A DNA stretch of 64,000 nucleotides from Cellvibrionaceae bacterium (GTDB taxonomy: Bacteria > Pseudomonadota > Gammaproteobacteria > Pseudomonadales > Cellvibrionaceae), in assembly GCA_025800435.1 (NCBI GenBank), contig JAOXRV010000044.1, forward strand, positions 1-64,000. Reading direction: 5' to 3'. The translations under genes and the position numbers were made by a program. Below the pieces are notes generated by a model that did no database searches, was not told the origin of the DNA, and saw only the letters and a program-made list of their open reading frames with translations. The first letter of the stretch is position 1; each line of letters starts with the position of its first letter. Shown piece after piece: positions 8,548 to 17,461 of this stretch.

Positions 8548-9213
8548 ATGGTTAAAAAAATAGGGGCTTTGCTATTGCTGCTGGCGCTGTTGGTGGCTTT
8601 TTATGTGGGCGCTGGTGAGCAGTACCTCTCGCTGGATTTCTTTCGTCAGTTTATCGAGCGCCAACCGCTGCTGGCAGCGGCAGTTTTCTTTGCCCTGTAT
8701 GTGGCCATCACCGCCGCCTCCCTGCCCGGTGCGGCCTTGCTAACGCTTATGGCCGGGGCCCTGTTTGGGCTGGGTTGGGGCCTGCTGATCGTCTCGTTTG
8801 CCAGTACTATCGGTGCCAGCTTGGCATTTTTATTCGCCCGCACCCTGCTGGGGGGCTGGGTGCAGCAGCGCTTTGGCGAGCAGCTGCAAACCGTCAACGC
8901 GGGTTTGGCCCGAGATGGGGGCTTTTACCTGTTTACCCTAAGGCTGATACCGGTAATTCCATTTTTTGTGATCAATCTGGTATTTGGTCTCAGTCGTATA
9001 CGCCTGTGGACATTTTACTGGGTTAGCCAGCTCGGCATGCTGGCCGGCACCGCTGTGTATGTAAACGCCGGCGCCGAGCTGGGGGCGGTAGAGGAACTAA
9101 GCCTACAAGGCATACTGACACCCCAATTGATTTTGGCCTTTGTGTTGCTGGGTTTGTTTCCCTGGTTGGCCAAGGCCCTGGTGGCACGTTTTAGACCAAC
9201 TGAGGAAGCCTAA
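8548..9213 (+). CDS. TVP38/TMEM64-family membrane protein
   Basis: A 221-residue inner-membrane protein of the SNARE-associated/DedA-like superfamily, with about five hydrophobic segments. Family marks are the SLPGAALLTLMAGALFG stretch near residue 55 and RLIPVIPFFVINLVFGLSRI near 135. The relatives are thought to be lipid scramblases or transporters, but the substrate of this subgroup is unknown. The ribosome site is AGGGG before the ATG. Its stop lies 2 bases before the start of the downstream disulfide oxidoreductase, so the two are translationally coupled. This pairing recurs in proteobacteria and suggests a joint redox or membrane role (inference). Confidence 0.85.
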   Translation: MVKKIGALLLLLALLVAFYVGAGEQYLSLDFFRQFIERQPLLAAAVFFALYVAITAASLPGAALLTLMAGALFGLGWGLLIVSFASTIGASLAFLFARTLLGGWVQQRFGEQLQTVNAGLARDGGFYLFTLRLIPVIPFFVINLVFGLSRIRLWTFYWVSQLGMLAGTAVYVNAGAELGAVEELSLQGILTPQLILAFVLLGLFPWLAKALVARFRPTEEA

Positions 9214-9215
9214 AA

Positions 9216-10661
9216 ATGGGTAGAGCTAAGGGTAAAAAATACGATACCAATCTAGTGGTGATCGGCGCGGGTGCGGCGGGCTTAATCAGTGCCAATATTG
9301 CCGCCACGCTAAAGGCCAAGGTAACCCTAATTGAGCGCCACAAAATGGGTGGCGACTGTCTTAACACCGGCTGCGTGCCCAGCAAAACCCTGCTGCGCTC
9401 GGCCAAGCTTATGCACAGTATTGGGCGGGCTAAAGAGTTTGGCATTGACGTGGCGCCAGCCAAGGTGAATTTTGCCGCGCTTATGGGCCGGGTGCAGGGC
9501 GTTATTAAGCATATTGAGCCGGTAGATTCGGTCGAGCGCTATACCGAACTGGGGGTGGACTGTATCAGTGGTGAGGCGCGACTGCTCGATGCCAACCGAG
9601 TTGAGATTGACGGCAATATTATTTCAGCCCGCCATATAATTATTGCCAGTGGCGCCAGGCCGGCGCTGCCCCAATTGGCTGGGCTGGATGGGGTAGATTA
9701 TTTGACTTCAGATAACCTCTGGGGGCTTCAGGATTTACCCGAATCCCTATTGATTGTCGGCGGTGGCCCCATCGCCTGTGAAATGGCCCAGGCATTTAGC
9801 CGCTTGGGCTCAGTGGTAAGCATCGCTCAGCGCTCGGATAGTTTATTGCGCCGCGAAGAAGCAGAAGTGGGTGAGTTTATTGCCAACAGCTTAGCCGACG
9901 AAGGTGTCGAGCTGCTGTTTAACTGTAAGTTAAGCGCGGTTGAGCAAGATAAAACTGGGGCGGTACTGGCCACCTTGGCCAATGGTGAGCAGCGCCGCTT
10001 TAGCAAAATACTATTTGCTATTGGGCGTACGCCCAATACCGAAGACCTGGGGCTTGAGCAAGCTGGGGTTAAGCTAAACAGCGATGGCAGCATCAAGGTG
10101 GATGCCTACCTGCGCAGCAGCCAGAAAAATATTTTGGCCTGCGGCGATGTGGTGGGGCCATATCAGTTTACCCATATGGCGTCTCACCAGGCCTGGTATG
10201 CCTGTGTTAATGCCTTGCTCGGTTTTGTTAAAAAATTCAAGGTCGACTACAGCCTGGTGCCCAGGGCAACCTTTACCGACCCGGAAGTGGCCAGTGTGGG
10301 TAAACTAGAAACTGAGCTAAAGCGAGAAGGCCGCGACTACGAAAGCTTGTTGTTCCCTTTAGACGATATGGATCGGGCCCTGACCGAGGGCGAGGCCAAA
10401 GGCTTTATTAAAGTACTTACCGCTAAAGGCAGCGATAAAATTTTAGGGGTGACGATTGTCGGTGCCCACGCCGCCGAGCTGCTTACCGAGTTTGTGGCGG
10501 CCATGAAAAACGGTTACGGACTCAATCGTATTCTGGGCACTATTCATATTTACCCCAGCTTTAGCGAGGCCAATAAATATTTGGCCGGCCAGTGGAAGCG
10601 CCGCCACGCACCGCAGTGGGCGCTAGGCTTGCTGCAGAAATTACACGCCTGGCGTCGCTAG
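9216..10661 (+). CDS. FAD-dependent pyridine nucleotide-disulfide oxidoreductase (mercuric reductase-like)
   Basis: A 481-residue flavoprotein with the N-terminal FAD site VIGAGAAGLISANIAA and the redox-active pair Cys48/Cys53 in GGDCLNTGCVPSK. The NAD(P) site is IVGGGPIACEMAQAF, the second FAD site is ILACGDVVGPYQFTHMA, and a C-terminal dimerisation domain follows (TFTDPEVASVG, HIYPSFSEANK). It resembles lipoamide dehydrogenase and mercuric reductase but lacks the MerA N-terminal metal domain and the C-terminal Cys-Cys pair, so mercury reduction is unlikely. The C-terminal segment AGQWKRRHAPQ is basic. It is coupled to the TVP38 gene. The substrate is unknown. Confidence 0.88.
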   Translation: MGRAKGKKYDTNLVVIGAGAAGLISANIAATLKAKVTLIERHKMGGDCLNTGCVPSKTLLRSAKLMHSIGRAKEFGIDVAPAKVNFAALMGRVQGVIKHIEPVDSVERYTELGVDCISGEARLLDANRVEIDGNIISARHIIIASGARPALPQLAGLDGVDYLTSDNLWGLQDLPESLLIVGGGPIACEMAQAFSRLGSVVSIAQRSDSLLRREEAEVGEFIANSLADEGVELLFNCKLSAVEQDKTGAVLATLANGEQRRFSKILFAIGRTPNTEDLGLEQAGVKLNSDGSIKVDAYLRSSQKNILACGDVVGPYQFTHMASHQAWYACVNALLGFVKKFKVDYSLVPRATFTDPEVASVGKLETELKREGRDYESLLFPLDDMDRALTEGEAKGFIKVLTAKGSDKILGVTIVGAHAAELLTEFVAAMKNGYGLNRILGTIHIYPSFSEANKYLAGQWKRRHAPQWALGLLQKLHAWRR

Positions 10662-10670
10662 CGCCTTTGC

Positions 10671-10709
10671 CTCAGGCCTGAGCGTCACCGAGTTATTCAG
10701 AGGTACCCT
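10671..10709. repeat. One-ended copy of the dispersed repeat at 3' end of the hybrid kinase gene
   Basis: The stretch GTCACCGAGTTATTCAGAGG and its neighbours closely match the right end of the 93-bp element (24885-24913), including the AGGCCTG upstream of it. It lies between two convergent genes. Its outer end provides the TAG stop of the hybrid sensor kinase on the minus strand. No matching left end was found. Confidence 0.7.
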
Positions 10710-12741
10710 AGCGGCGACGTACCTTATTGTTCATCTGACTGATGCCGATATGGCTAAATAACTCGGCAAAGGCGTTGATGGTTAGGGGTTTACTCAGGTG
10801 ATCGTCGATACCGGCGCTGTAGGCGCGGTCGGTGTATTCACCTTTTTCATGGGCGGTCAGGGCAATAATTTGGCAGGGCTCTAGATCTTTTTCCTGTTCT
10901 AATGCACGGATGGCTTCGGTAGCGGCAATGCCATCCATTACCGGCATTTCAATATCCATTAGCAGCAATGGAAACTGGCCCAGGTGCTCGTTAAAAATAT
11001 CCACGGCTTGCTGGCCGTTATTGGCAATAATGGGCTCTACATTAAATTTGGCCAATATTTTTTGGGCCACAATAATGTTCACACCGTTATCATCCACCAG
11101 CAGTACATTAAGCCCATCTATAGCCTGGGGCATGGGTATGTTTTCGATCTCAAGCGGTTCTGGCTCGGTGCTGGTTTGGGTGCTGACAATCTTGCTTGGC
11201 TCTTGCAGCTGTATTTTAAAGGTAAACCAAAAGGTTGAGCCCTTGCCCGGGTCGCTTTTAACATCGATCTCGCCCTGGCCCAGCATCACCAAGCTTTTAC
11301 AAATGGCTAGGCCTAAACCCGAGCCGCCGTAGCGGCGAGTGGTGCTGCTGTCTGCCTGCTTAAATGGATCAAACAGTTTTTTAATGGCGTCCTTGTCAAT
11401 ACCGATACCTGTGTCGGCAATGGTAAAGCGTAACATCGCCGCATCGCCCTGGTTCTGTTCCAGTGTTACCGACAAAGTCACCTGGCCGCGATCGGTGAAT
11501 TTAATGGAGTTGCTCAACAGGTTAACAATGATTTGGCGTAGGCGGGTCGGGTCGCCGATTACTTTATTGGGTACTGCCTCGTGGCATACGGTGCGAAAGC
11601 TAATGCCTTTTTGCTCGGCCTGGCGCGAGTATATTTGGCTGCAATCGCTAATTAAATCGTGCAGGTCAAAGGGGTAGCTTTCAAAGTTGACTTTATTGGC
11701 TTCAATTTTTGAATAGTCGAGCACATCGTTAAGAATGTGCATTAGCGAGTCGCCAGAGCGGCGCATAATGTTTAGGTAGTGGCGCTGGGTGTCATCCAGC
11801 TCGGTATCGTTGAGCAGATCGGTCATGCCGATAATGCCGTTCATGGGGGTGCGAATTTCGTGGCTCATGGCAGCCAGGAAAAAGCTCTTGGCCTGGCTTG
11901 CGCTCTCGGCTTCTTGTTGCTGTTTAATAAAATCTAATTTTTGCTGTTGCTCCTGTACCAGCTGCTGGGACATGCTGCGTCGCATTTCAATATCCCGCAG
12001 CAAGCTGGTGCGCATAATATTAAAGCCCCTTACCACATTGCCGAGTTCATCTTCCTGTTCAATTTTACGCTCTAGGCGCAGTGGTTGGTTTAGATTTTTA
12101 AGGGAAAGTTTACTGGCATAGTTGGCAATATGAGCCAGGTGTTTGGTGAACAGGGCGCGAATTAAAAAGAAGATGGTCAGCGATACAATTAGGGATTTGG
12201 TAAATTGCAAGACGATAATAAAACGGGCTCGCTCCCACAGTTTGTCGTATACGCTTTCTAGGCTGACCACCAGGGTAAGATCGCCCAGGTGCTGCTCATC
12301 GGTATTATTGGCAGTGTGCACCAGTGGGTAGATCCGGGTTATACGACGTTCGCTGGCCGCCATATCTTTATCTTGGGCCATTATTGCCCGGGGTTTTTCA
12401 TCCCAGTTTTGCCAGTTGACTATAACCTGCAGCACATCGTCCACTTCGAGCAGGCTGTAAACCTGCAGCTGCAACTGCTCCTCGTTAAAATTCCACAGGC
12501 TCTGGGTGATACTGGGCAAGCTACTAATGCGAATTTGCTGTAGCCGTTTATCAAGATCGTCCATGTCGTCCTGAAAAGAAGCGCGCAGTTGCAACACCAC
12601 GGCCACCAGAGTAATGACCGAGCTGATCACTAAAATCCAGGCCAGCAGGCGCACGGTGAGGGAGTGGCGTCTAGCCCCGGTGTCGAGGTTGAGCAGACGT
12701 TTGAGCCCCCAATTGCTGTACAGTAGCTTGCTTTTGTCCAT
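10708..12741 (-). CDS. Hybrid sensor histidine kinase with receiver domain
   Basis: A 677-residue membrane sensor. TM1 lies near residues 27-48, a periplasmic part of about 120 residues follows, and TM2 is near 170-190 with a HAMP region after it. The dimerisation domain carries H294 in MSHEIRTPMNGIIGM. The ATPase domain shows FTIADTGIGIDKD and GGSGLGLAICKSL, and the C-terminal receiver has the phosphoacceptor D596 in LLMDIEMPVMDG. No HPt domain is present, so a separate HPt protein or another regulator must be the target. A GTG at 12747 is possible, but the ATG at 12741 is better spaced from AAGG. It lies 60 bases after hemW on the same strand. The signal is unknown. Confidence 0.9.
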   Translation of the reverse strand: MDKSKLLYSNWGLKRLLNLDTGARRHSLTVRLLAWILVISSVITLVAVVLQLRASFQDDMDDLDKRLQQIRISSLPSITQSLWNFNEEQLQLQVYSLLEVDDVLQVIVNWQNWDEKPRAIMAQDKDMAASERRITRIYPLVHTANNTDEQHLGDLTLVVSLESVYDKLWERARFIIVLQFTKSLIVSLTIFFLIRALFTKHLAHIANYASKLSLKNLNQPLRLERKIEQEDELGNVVRGFNIMRTSLLRDIEMRRSMSQQLVQEQQQKLDFIKQQQEAESASQAKSFFLAAMSHEIRTPMNGIIGMTDLLNDTELDDTQRHYLNIMRRSGDSLMHILNDVLDYSKIEANKVNFESYPFDLHDLISDCSQIYSRQAEQKGISFRTVCHEAVPNKVIGDPTRLRQIIVNLLSNSIKFTDRGQVTLSVTLEQNQGDAAMLRFTIADTGIGIDKDAIKKLFDPFKQADSSTTRRYGGSGLGLAICKSLVMLGQGEIDVKSDPGKGSTFWFTFKIQLQEPSKIVSTQTSTEPEPLEIENIPMPQAIDGLNVLLVDDNGVNIIVAQKILAKFNVEPIIANNGQQAVDIFNEHLGQFPLLLMDIEMPVMDGIAATEAIRALEQEKDLEPCQIIALTAHEKGEYTDRAYSAGIDDHLSKPLTINAFAELFSHIGISQMNNKVRRR

Positions 12742-12807
12742 GGCCACACCTTAGCAGTAATGGCGGTTGAAGCAAATAGTGCTGGGTCTGGCAAGGGCTG
12801 GGGTTTA

Positions 12808-13941
12808 CTACGCCATAAAGCTGCCGATTACGTCATTGAGAAAACGCTGGCCCAGATCGCTGGCTCGCAAGTGGCCGGCTTCAATGTCGATAAGACCGCG
12901 CTCGCTCAGTTGCCGCAGCTGGGGCTCGATGCTCGACAGTGGCAGATTGCTGCGCTGACTAAACAGCTCCAACTCAAAGCCCTGGCTTAGGCGCAGGGCA
13001 TTCATCATAAATTCCAGCGCCAGCTGTTCGGCTTCAATTGCCTTGCTGCCGGCCAGGTAGTCGCCGCCGCGGGCTAAATAATGGTTGGGGGCGCGGGTCT
13101 TCCAGCGCCGTTCAACGGTACCGTCGGTGTAGCTGATTTTGCCGTGGGCACCAGCGCCAATGCCCAGATAATCGCCAAAGCGCCAGTAATTTAAATTGTG
13201 GCGGCTGGGCCTCTGGCGGCTATAGGCGGATACCTCATACTGCTGATAGCCGGCCTCGGCCAGCTGGGCCTGGCCCTGTTGCTGTATCTCGGCCAGGGCA
13301 TCATCCACAGGCAGTGTGGGCGGGCGGTGGTAGTATTCGGTATTGGGCTCGATGGTCAGTTGATACCAAGATAAGTGCTCGGGCCCAAGTTGAATGGCCC
13401 GCGCCAAATCTTGTTGGGCCTGGGCCGGTGATTGGCCCGGCAGGCCGTGCATAATATCGATATTAATATTGTCAAAGCCGGCCCGGCGCGCCATGTCCAC
13501 TGCGGCTTCGGCCTGCTCGGCGCTGTGAATACGGCCGAGTTTTTGCAACTGTGCAGGGGCAAAGCTCTGCACTCCAATCGATAAGCGGTCGATGCCGGCG
13601 CGGCGGTAATCGCCAAAGCGAGTCTGCTCGGCGGTACCGGGGTTGGCCTCTAGGGTGATTTCAATATCGTCGGCAAAACCCAGCTGCGCTTCGATTGCCC
13701 TAAGCAGCTGATCAAAACTGGCGCCGCCAAATAAGCTGGGGGTGCCGCCGCCGATAAAAATGGATTGCAGTTTACGCCCCTGGGCCAGCGCTTGCTCGGC
13801 CTTAAGGTCACAGATTAGGGCGTTTATATATTCGGTTTCGGGCAGGTTTTCGCCGGCGGCATGGGAGTTAAAATCACAGTAGGGGCATTTGCGCACACAC
13901 CAGGGTATATGTACATAGAGGGCCAGCGGCGGGGGTTTCAT
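12808..13941 (-). CDS. hemW: Radical SAM heme chaperone HemW
   Basis: A 377-residue protein with the radical SAM cluster motif C15-x3-C19-x2-C22 (CVRKCPYC) followed by DF, and the HemN-like C-terminal domain. HemW proteins bind and transfer heme. They are often misnamed oxygen-independent coproporphyrinogen oxidase but lack that activity. The motif IFIGGGTPSLF and the stretch GVQSF are typical. It is the last gene of the yggS-to-hemW minus-strand series, 12 bases after rdgB, the same order as in Pseudomonas. Confidence 0.94.
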   Translation of the reverse strand: MKPPPLALYVHIPWCVRKCPYCDFNSHAAGENLPETEYINALICDLKAEQALAQGRKLQSIFIGGGTPSLFGGASFDQLLRAIEAQLGFADDIEITLEANPGTAEQTRFGDYRRAGIDRLSIGVQSFAPAQLQKLGRIHSAEQAEAAVDMARRAGFDNINIDIMHGLPGQSPAQAQQDLARAIQLGPEHLSWYQLTIEPNTEYYHRPPTLPVDDALAEIQQQGQAQLAEAGYQQYEVSAYSRQRPSRHNLNYWRFGDYLGIGAGAHGKISYTDGTVERRWKTRAPNHYLARGGDYLAGSKAIEAEQLALEFMMNALRLSQGFELELFSQRSNLPLSSIEPQLRQLSERGLIDIEAGHLRASDLGQRFLNDVIGSFMA

Positions 13942-13953
13942 AAATTTAGCCGA

Positions 13954-14547
13954 TTAACTTAGGGCTTGCAGCAGCTTGGCCATGGCCTGGCCCCGGTGGC
14001 TGATGCGGTTTTTTAAGGCCCGGTCTAACTCGGCCGAGCTCTGCTGTCGCTCGGGCAGCCAAAACAGCGGGTCGTAGCCAAAGCCCTGCTCGCCTCTGGG
14101 TGCTTGCAAAATAAGCCCCTCCCAACTGGCGTGGCAGATAATAGGGGTGGGGTCTAGGGCCTGGCGCATATACACCAGTACACAGTGAAAGCGTGCGCTG
14201 CGCTCGGCCTCGGTTTTGCCGGCGAGTTTTTGCAGCAGTAGATCATTATTGCTTGCGTCGCTCGCGCCTTCGCCGCTAAAGCGGGCCGAGTAGATGCCGG
14301 GGGCACCGTTAAGTGCGTCTACTTCCAGCCCAGAGTCGTCGGCAATGGCGGCCATGCCGCTGTGCTCACAGGCGTGGCGGGCCTTGAGAATGGCGTTCTC
14401 AACAAAGCTAAGGCCGGTCTCTTCGGCATCGCTAATGCCCAGCTCACGCTGAGCGATAACCGCCATATTTTTATCCGCCAACAGCTGTTGGAACTCTTTT
14501 AATTTGCCGGCGTTGTTGCTGGCCAGAACTATTGTTTGTGCGCTCAT
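13954..14547 (-). CDS. rdgB: dITP/XTP pyrophosphatase RdgB
   Basis: A 197-residue Ham1/RdgB enzyme that hydrolyses non-canonical purine triphosphates (dITP, XTP) to monophosphates and so cleans the nucleotide pool. Visible motifs are the substrate-binding ASNNAGKLKEFQ at the N-terminus, DDSGLEVDALNGAPGIYSAR near residue 70, GFGYDPLFW and NRISHRGQA. The start codon overlaps the stop of the upstream DUF4426 gene by one base (TAATG), showing translational coupling. The length equals that of the E. coli enzyme. Confidence 0.96.
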   Translation of the reverse strand: MSAQTIVLASNNAGKLKEFQQLLADKNMAVIAQRELGISDAEETGLSFVENAILKARHACEHSGMAAIADDSGLEVDALNGAPGIYSARFSGEGASDASNNDLLLQKLAGKTEAERSARFHCVLVYMRQALDPTPIICHASWEGLILQAPRGEQGFGYDPLFWLPERQQSSAELDRALKNRISHRGQAMAKLLQALS

Positions 14548-14999
14548 TATTTATCGACGTGCATTTTTCGTTTAAAACTAAAGCTGTGGTTCTGCTCGCT
14601 GCCTTCGGGGGTGACGCTGATATTGATGGTCAGAATATCTTCGGTGGTAAAGCGCAGCGGCGCGAGATAGTAGACTGCATCCTGCTCGCGAATTTGTTTA
14701 AACTCCAGCGTGCGCTGTTGTTGTAACAGGTTGGTATAGCTGCCGCTAATTTTCGCCTTTGAGCCGCTAATAGCCTTGCCTTTTAATACCGAGATATTGA
14801 CCAGGGCACGGTCGTTGCCGCGCACTAAATTATAGGCCTCGGCTACTTTGGGGCTGATAAAATTACTGTTAAACAGGCTGTAAAAAACTTTGTACTCGCC
14901 AAAGCTCTCATAGGGTTGGCCCAGTTCCCGAGCTTCTTGTTGGGCCAGGCTGGCGGCGGCCCAGCAGCTGCATAACAGGGTGAGCAAAAAGCGTTTCAT
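14547..14999 (-). CDS. DUF4426 family exported protein
   Basis: A 150-residue protein with a clear signal peptide (MKRFLLTLLCSCWAAASLAQ), so it is periplasmic or otherwise exported. The body matches the DUF4426 style seen between metW and rdgB in Pseudomonas, with the segment YKVFYSLFNSNFISPKVAEAY and a beta-rich C-terminus. Its function is not known. It sits 9 bases after metW and overlaps rdgB by one base, so it is embedded in the operon. Family naming is from memory of the sequence style and gene order. Confidence 0.75.
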   Translation of the reverse strand: MKRFLLTLLCSCWAAASLAQQEARELGQPYESFGEYKVFYSLFNSNFISPKVAEAYNLVRGNDRALVNISVLKGKAISGSKAKISGSYTNLLQQQRTLEFKQIREQDAVYYLAPLRFTTEDILTINISVTPEGSEQNHSFSFKRKMHVDK

Positions 15000-15008
15000 G
15001 GTGTGCTC

Positions 15009-15596
15009 CTAGCGTTTGCGTAAATGGTAAATGGCGGTAACCCCAAATAAATTGGGTAGCTTTTGTTTGAGCGCGTTAGCGCTGCCCTGGGTGGTGACTC
15101 GGCGCTCGATAATTTCGATACCCAGCTCGCGGCACAGCACCTCAAAATCTTTAAAGGTACAAAAGTGAATATTGGGGGTGTCGTACCACTGGTAGGGCAA
15201 TAGGTCAGAGACCGGCATGCGGCCGGAAAAAGCCAAGTGCCAACGGGCCCGCCAGTGGCCAAAATTGGGGAAGGTGACAATGCAATCGCGCCCAACCCGC
15301 AGCATTTCTTGCAGCACCAGATGGGGGAAGCGCATGGTTTGCAATGCCTGGGTCATGATCACTGTGTCGAAACTGTTATCGGCAAAATTGCCCAGACCTC
15401 GGTCGAGGTTTTGCTCCACCACATTGACGCCCTTGGCGATACAACGGCTGATTTGCTCCGGGTCTATTTCTAAACCGTAGCCGCTAATATTGTGCTGTTG
15501 CAGTTTCTCCAGTAGCTCGCCATCGCCACAGGCCAGGTCGAGTACCCGGCTGTCGGGTTTAATCCAGGTGCTGATGATATCGAGGTCGCTGCGCAT
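15009..15596 (-). CDS. metW: Methionine biosynthesis protein MetW
   Basis: A 195-residue class I methyltransferase-like protein with the SAM-binding motif VLDLACGDGELLEKL near residue 20. MetW is found almost always with metX and is needed for MetX activity in several proteobacteria; its own methyl acceptor, if any, is not established. The start codon overlaps the metX stop by one base (TGATG), indicating coupled synthesis and supporting an obligate MetX-MetW partnership. Confidence 0.93.
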   Translation of the reverse strand: MRSDLDIISTWIKPDSRVLDLACGDGELLEKLQQHNISGYGLEIDPEQISRCIAKGVNVVEQNLDRGLGNFADNSFDTVIMTQALQTMRFPHLVLQEMLRVGRDCIVTFPNFGHWRARWHLAFSGRMPVSDLLPYQWYDTPNIHFCTFKDFEVLCRELGIEIIERRVTTQGSANALKQKLPNLFGVTAIYHLRKR

Positions 15597-16777
15597 CAGT
15601 TACCCGCCTCCTGCTCGCCGGTTTCAATTTCGTCGGCCAGTTTGGCCATATAGTTACCGAACACCGCCTGGTAGCGCATATTGGGCAGCAAAAAGGCGTC
15701 GTGGCCCGCGTCCGATTCAATTTCTGCATAGCTCACCTCTTTATTGGCGGCCATCAGTGCGTCGGCAATTTCGCGCGAGCGGGCCGGTGCGAAGCGCCAG
15801 TCGCTGGTAAAAGAGACCACCAAAAATTTGCACTGGGCGTGGCTAAAAGCTTTGACCGGATCGTTCTGGTACTCCCGCGCCAGGTCAAAGTAATCCAGTG
15901 CCCGGGTCATCAGAATATAAGTGTTGGCATCGAAACTGTCGGAAAAGCGCTCACCCTGGTAGCGCAGATAACTCTGTACCTGAAATTCCACTGGCTCGTC
16001 TTGGCCCTGGGTGAAACTGCCCGAGCGCAGTTGGCGGCCGAATTTTTCGCCCATGCCGTCGCCGGATAAATAGGTGATGTGGCCAATCATGCGCGCCACC
16101 GATAGGCCCGAGCGGGGCACGGTGTCGCTGCGTTGGTAGTGGCCGTCTTTAAATTCCGGGTCGCGGCTAATGGCCTGGCGCGCGGTTTCATTAAAGGCAA
16201 TATTCTGGGCGGTCAGTTTCATCGCCGAGGCGATTGCCACACAGCGATTGACGCGCTCTGGGTATTCCAGTGCCCAGCGCATGGCCTGCATGCCGCCGAG
16301 GCTGCCGCCGACAACAGCGGCCCAGCGCGCAATGCCGAGTCGATCGGCCAGGCGCGCCTGTGAGTGAACCCAGTCGCGCACTCGCAGGCTGGGAAAATCT
16401 GGCCCCCAGACCTCGCCGCTGGCCGGGTTGATGCTGGTGGGGCCAGTGGAACCGTCGCAGCCACCCAAATTATTGAGCGAGACCACAAAAAAGCGATTGG
16501 TATCAATGGCTTTGCCGGGGCCGATATAGGCGTCCCACCAACCGGGTTTGGGGTCGTCGTAGCTGTGCAGGCCGGCGGCGTGGTGGTTGCCGGACAGGGC
16601 GTGGCAAATCAGAACCCCATTGCTGGCGTCCTTATTGAGTGTGCCGTAGGTCTCGTAGAGCAGTTGGTAGCGCGCTAAGCTGCGGCCATTGGCCAGGCTT
16701 AGCGGCTCGTCAAACTCGGCGGTTTGGGGTTTGACGATACCAATACTGTTGTCGCTGCTAGTGCTTGCTTCAGCCAT
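15596..16777 (-). CDS. metX: Homoserine O-acyltransferase MetX
   Basis: A 393-residue alpha/beta-hydrolase-fold enzyme that acylates homoserine, the first committed step to methionine. The catalytic triad is visible: S159 in VVGGSLGG, D326 in SFTSDWRF and H359 in DAGHDAFLL. Whether the donor is succinyl-CoA or acetyl-CoA cannot be told from the family alone, since MetX proteins that travel with MetW are often succinyl-specific. The sulfhydrylase encoded at 854-2128 would use the product. Followed directly by metW; preceded by yggT. Confidence 0.93.
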   Translation of the reverse strand: MAEASTSSDNSIGIVKPQTAEFDEPLSLANGRSLARYQLLYETYGTLNKDASNGVLICHALSGNHHAAGLHSYDDPKPGWWDAYIGPGKAIDTNRFFVVSLNNLGGCDGSTGPTSINPASGEVWGPDFPSLRVRDWVHSQARLADRLGIARWAAVVGGSLGGMQAMRWALEYPERVNRCVAIASAMKLTAQNIAFNETARQAISRDPEFKDGHYQRSDTVPRSGLSVARMIGHITYLSGDGMGEKFGRQLRSGSFTQGQDEPVEFQVQSYLRYQGERFSDSFDANTYILMTRALDYFDLAREYQNDPVKAFSHAQCKFLVVSFTSDWRFAPARSREIADALMAANKEVSYAEIESDAGHDAFLLPNMRYQAVFGNYMAKLADEIETGEQEAGN

Positions 16778-16794
16778 GGGTGTCTCTAATGGTA

Positions 16795-17391
16795 TTAAAT
16801 GCCGATGACCAAGTGCGCTATGCCGCCGCTGATGCCGGTCTGGAAGGCGGCTTGGGCCAGTAATATCTCGCCGATTTGCAGCGCCATAATCGCAAACAGC
16901 GGGCTCAGGTCAATACCGCCTAAGTCTGGTGTTATACGGCGGAAGGGGCGCAACACTGGCGCAGTCAGTTGGTGTAATAACAACACTGCGGGGTTGGGGT
17001 TATTGGGTGCTAGCCAGCTTAAAACAATGGAGATAATCAGGCCCCACTTGTAGATCGCGAGCACCATGCCGACAAGGCCCAAAATAGCCCAGGTAAGTGC
17101 GTGGAAGGGGTTTGGAAATGCGCTGGCGACCAGCAGCGAAAGGGCGTTGATCAATACCCAGTGCAGCACTATCGCCAACACCACACAGGCCATATCCAGG
17201 CCGAAGATGCCGGGCACAATTTTGCGCAGCGGCAGCAGCAGTGGGTTGGTGGCTTTGACTAAAAACTGGGACACGGGGTTGTAAAAATCGGCCCGGGCCA
17301 GCTGTAGCAAAAAGCGCAAGATCACCAGCGCCAGGTAGAGGCTGCCCAGTGTCTGCAATACATACAAACCGATTTCGGTTAAGGCCCCCAT
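16795..17391 (-). CDS. yggT: YggT family membrane protein
   Basis: A 198-residue integral membrane protein made of two YggT repeats. Each has a hydrophobic hairpin ending in a PxLxPxR-like motif: NPLLLPLRKIVPGIFG near residue 50 and APVLRPFRRITPDLGGIDLSPL near 150. It sits between proC and metX, as in Pseudomonas. E. coli YggT has been linked to osmotic stress and ion homeostasis, but its biochemical role is unsettled. No signal for a different function is seen. Confidence 0.9.
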   Translation of the reverse strand: MGALTEIGLYVLQTLGSLYLALVILRFLLQLARADFYNPVSQFLVKATNPLLLPLRKIVPGIFGLDMACVVLAIVLHWVLINALSLLVASAFPNPFHALTWAILGLVGMVLAIYKWGLIISIVLSWLAPNNPNPAVLLLHQLTAPVLRPFRRITPDLGGIDLSPLFAIMALQIGEILLAQAAFQTGISGGIAHLVIGI

Positions 17392-17461
17392 AGGTTTCTC
17401 CTTGTTACTGGCGGGTCGAGTCTAGGTGTTGTCATTTAGTTGCTGTGCTTAATTATAGGCG

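Noticed and set aside
9216..10661. Mercuric reductase (merA) assignment
   Set aside because: The N-terminal metal-binding domain and the C-terminal cysteine pair are missing and no mer genes are nearby.
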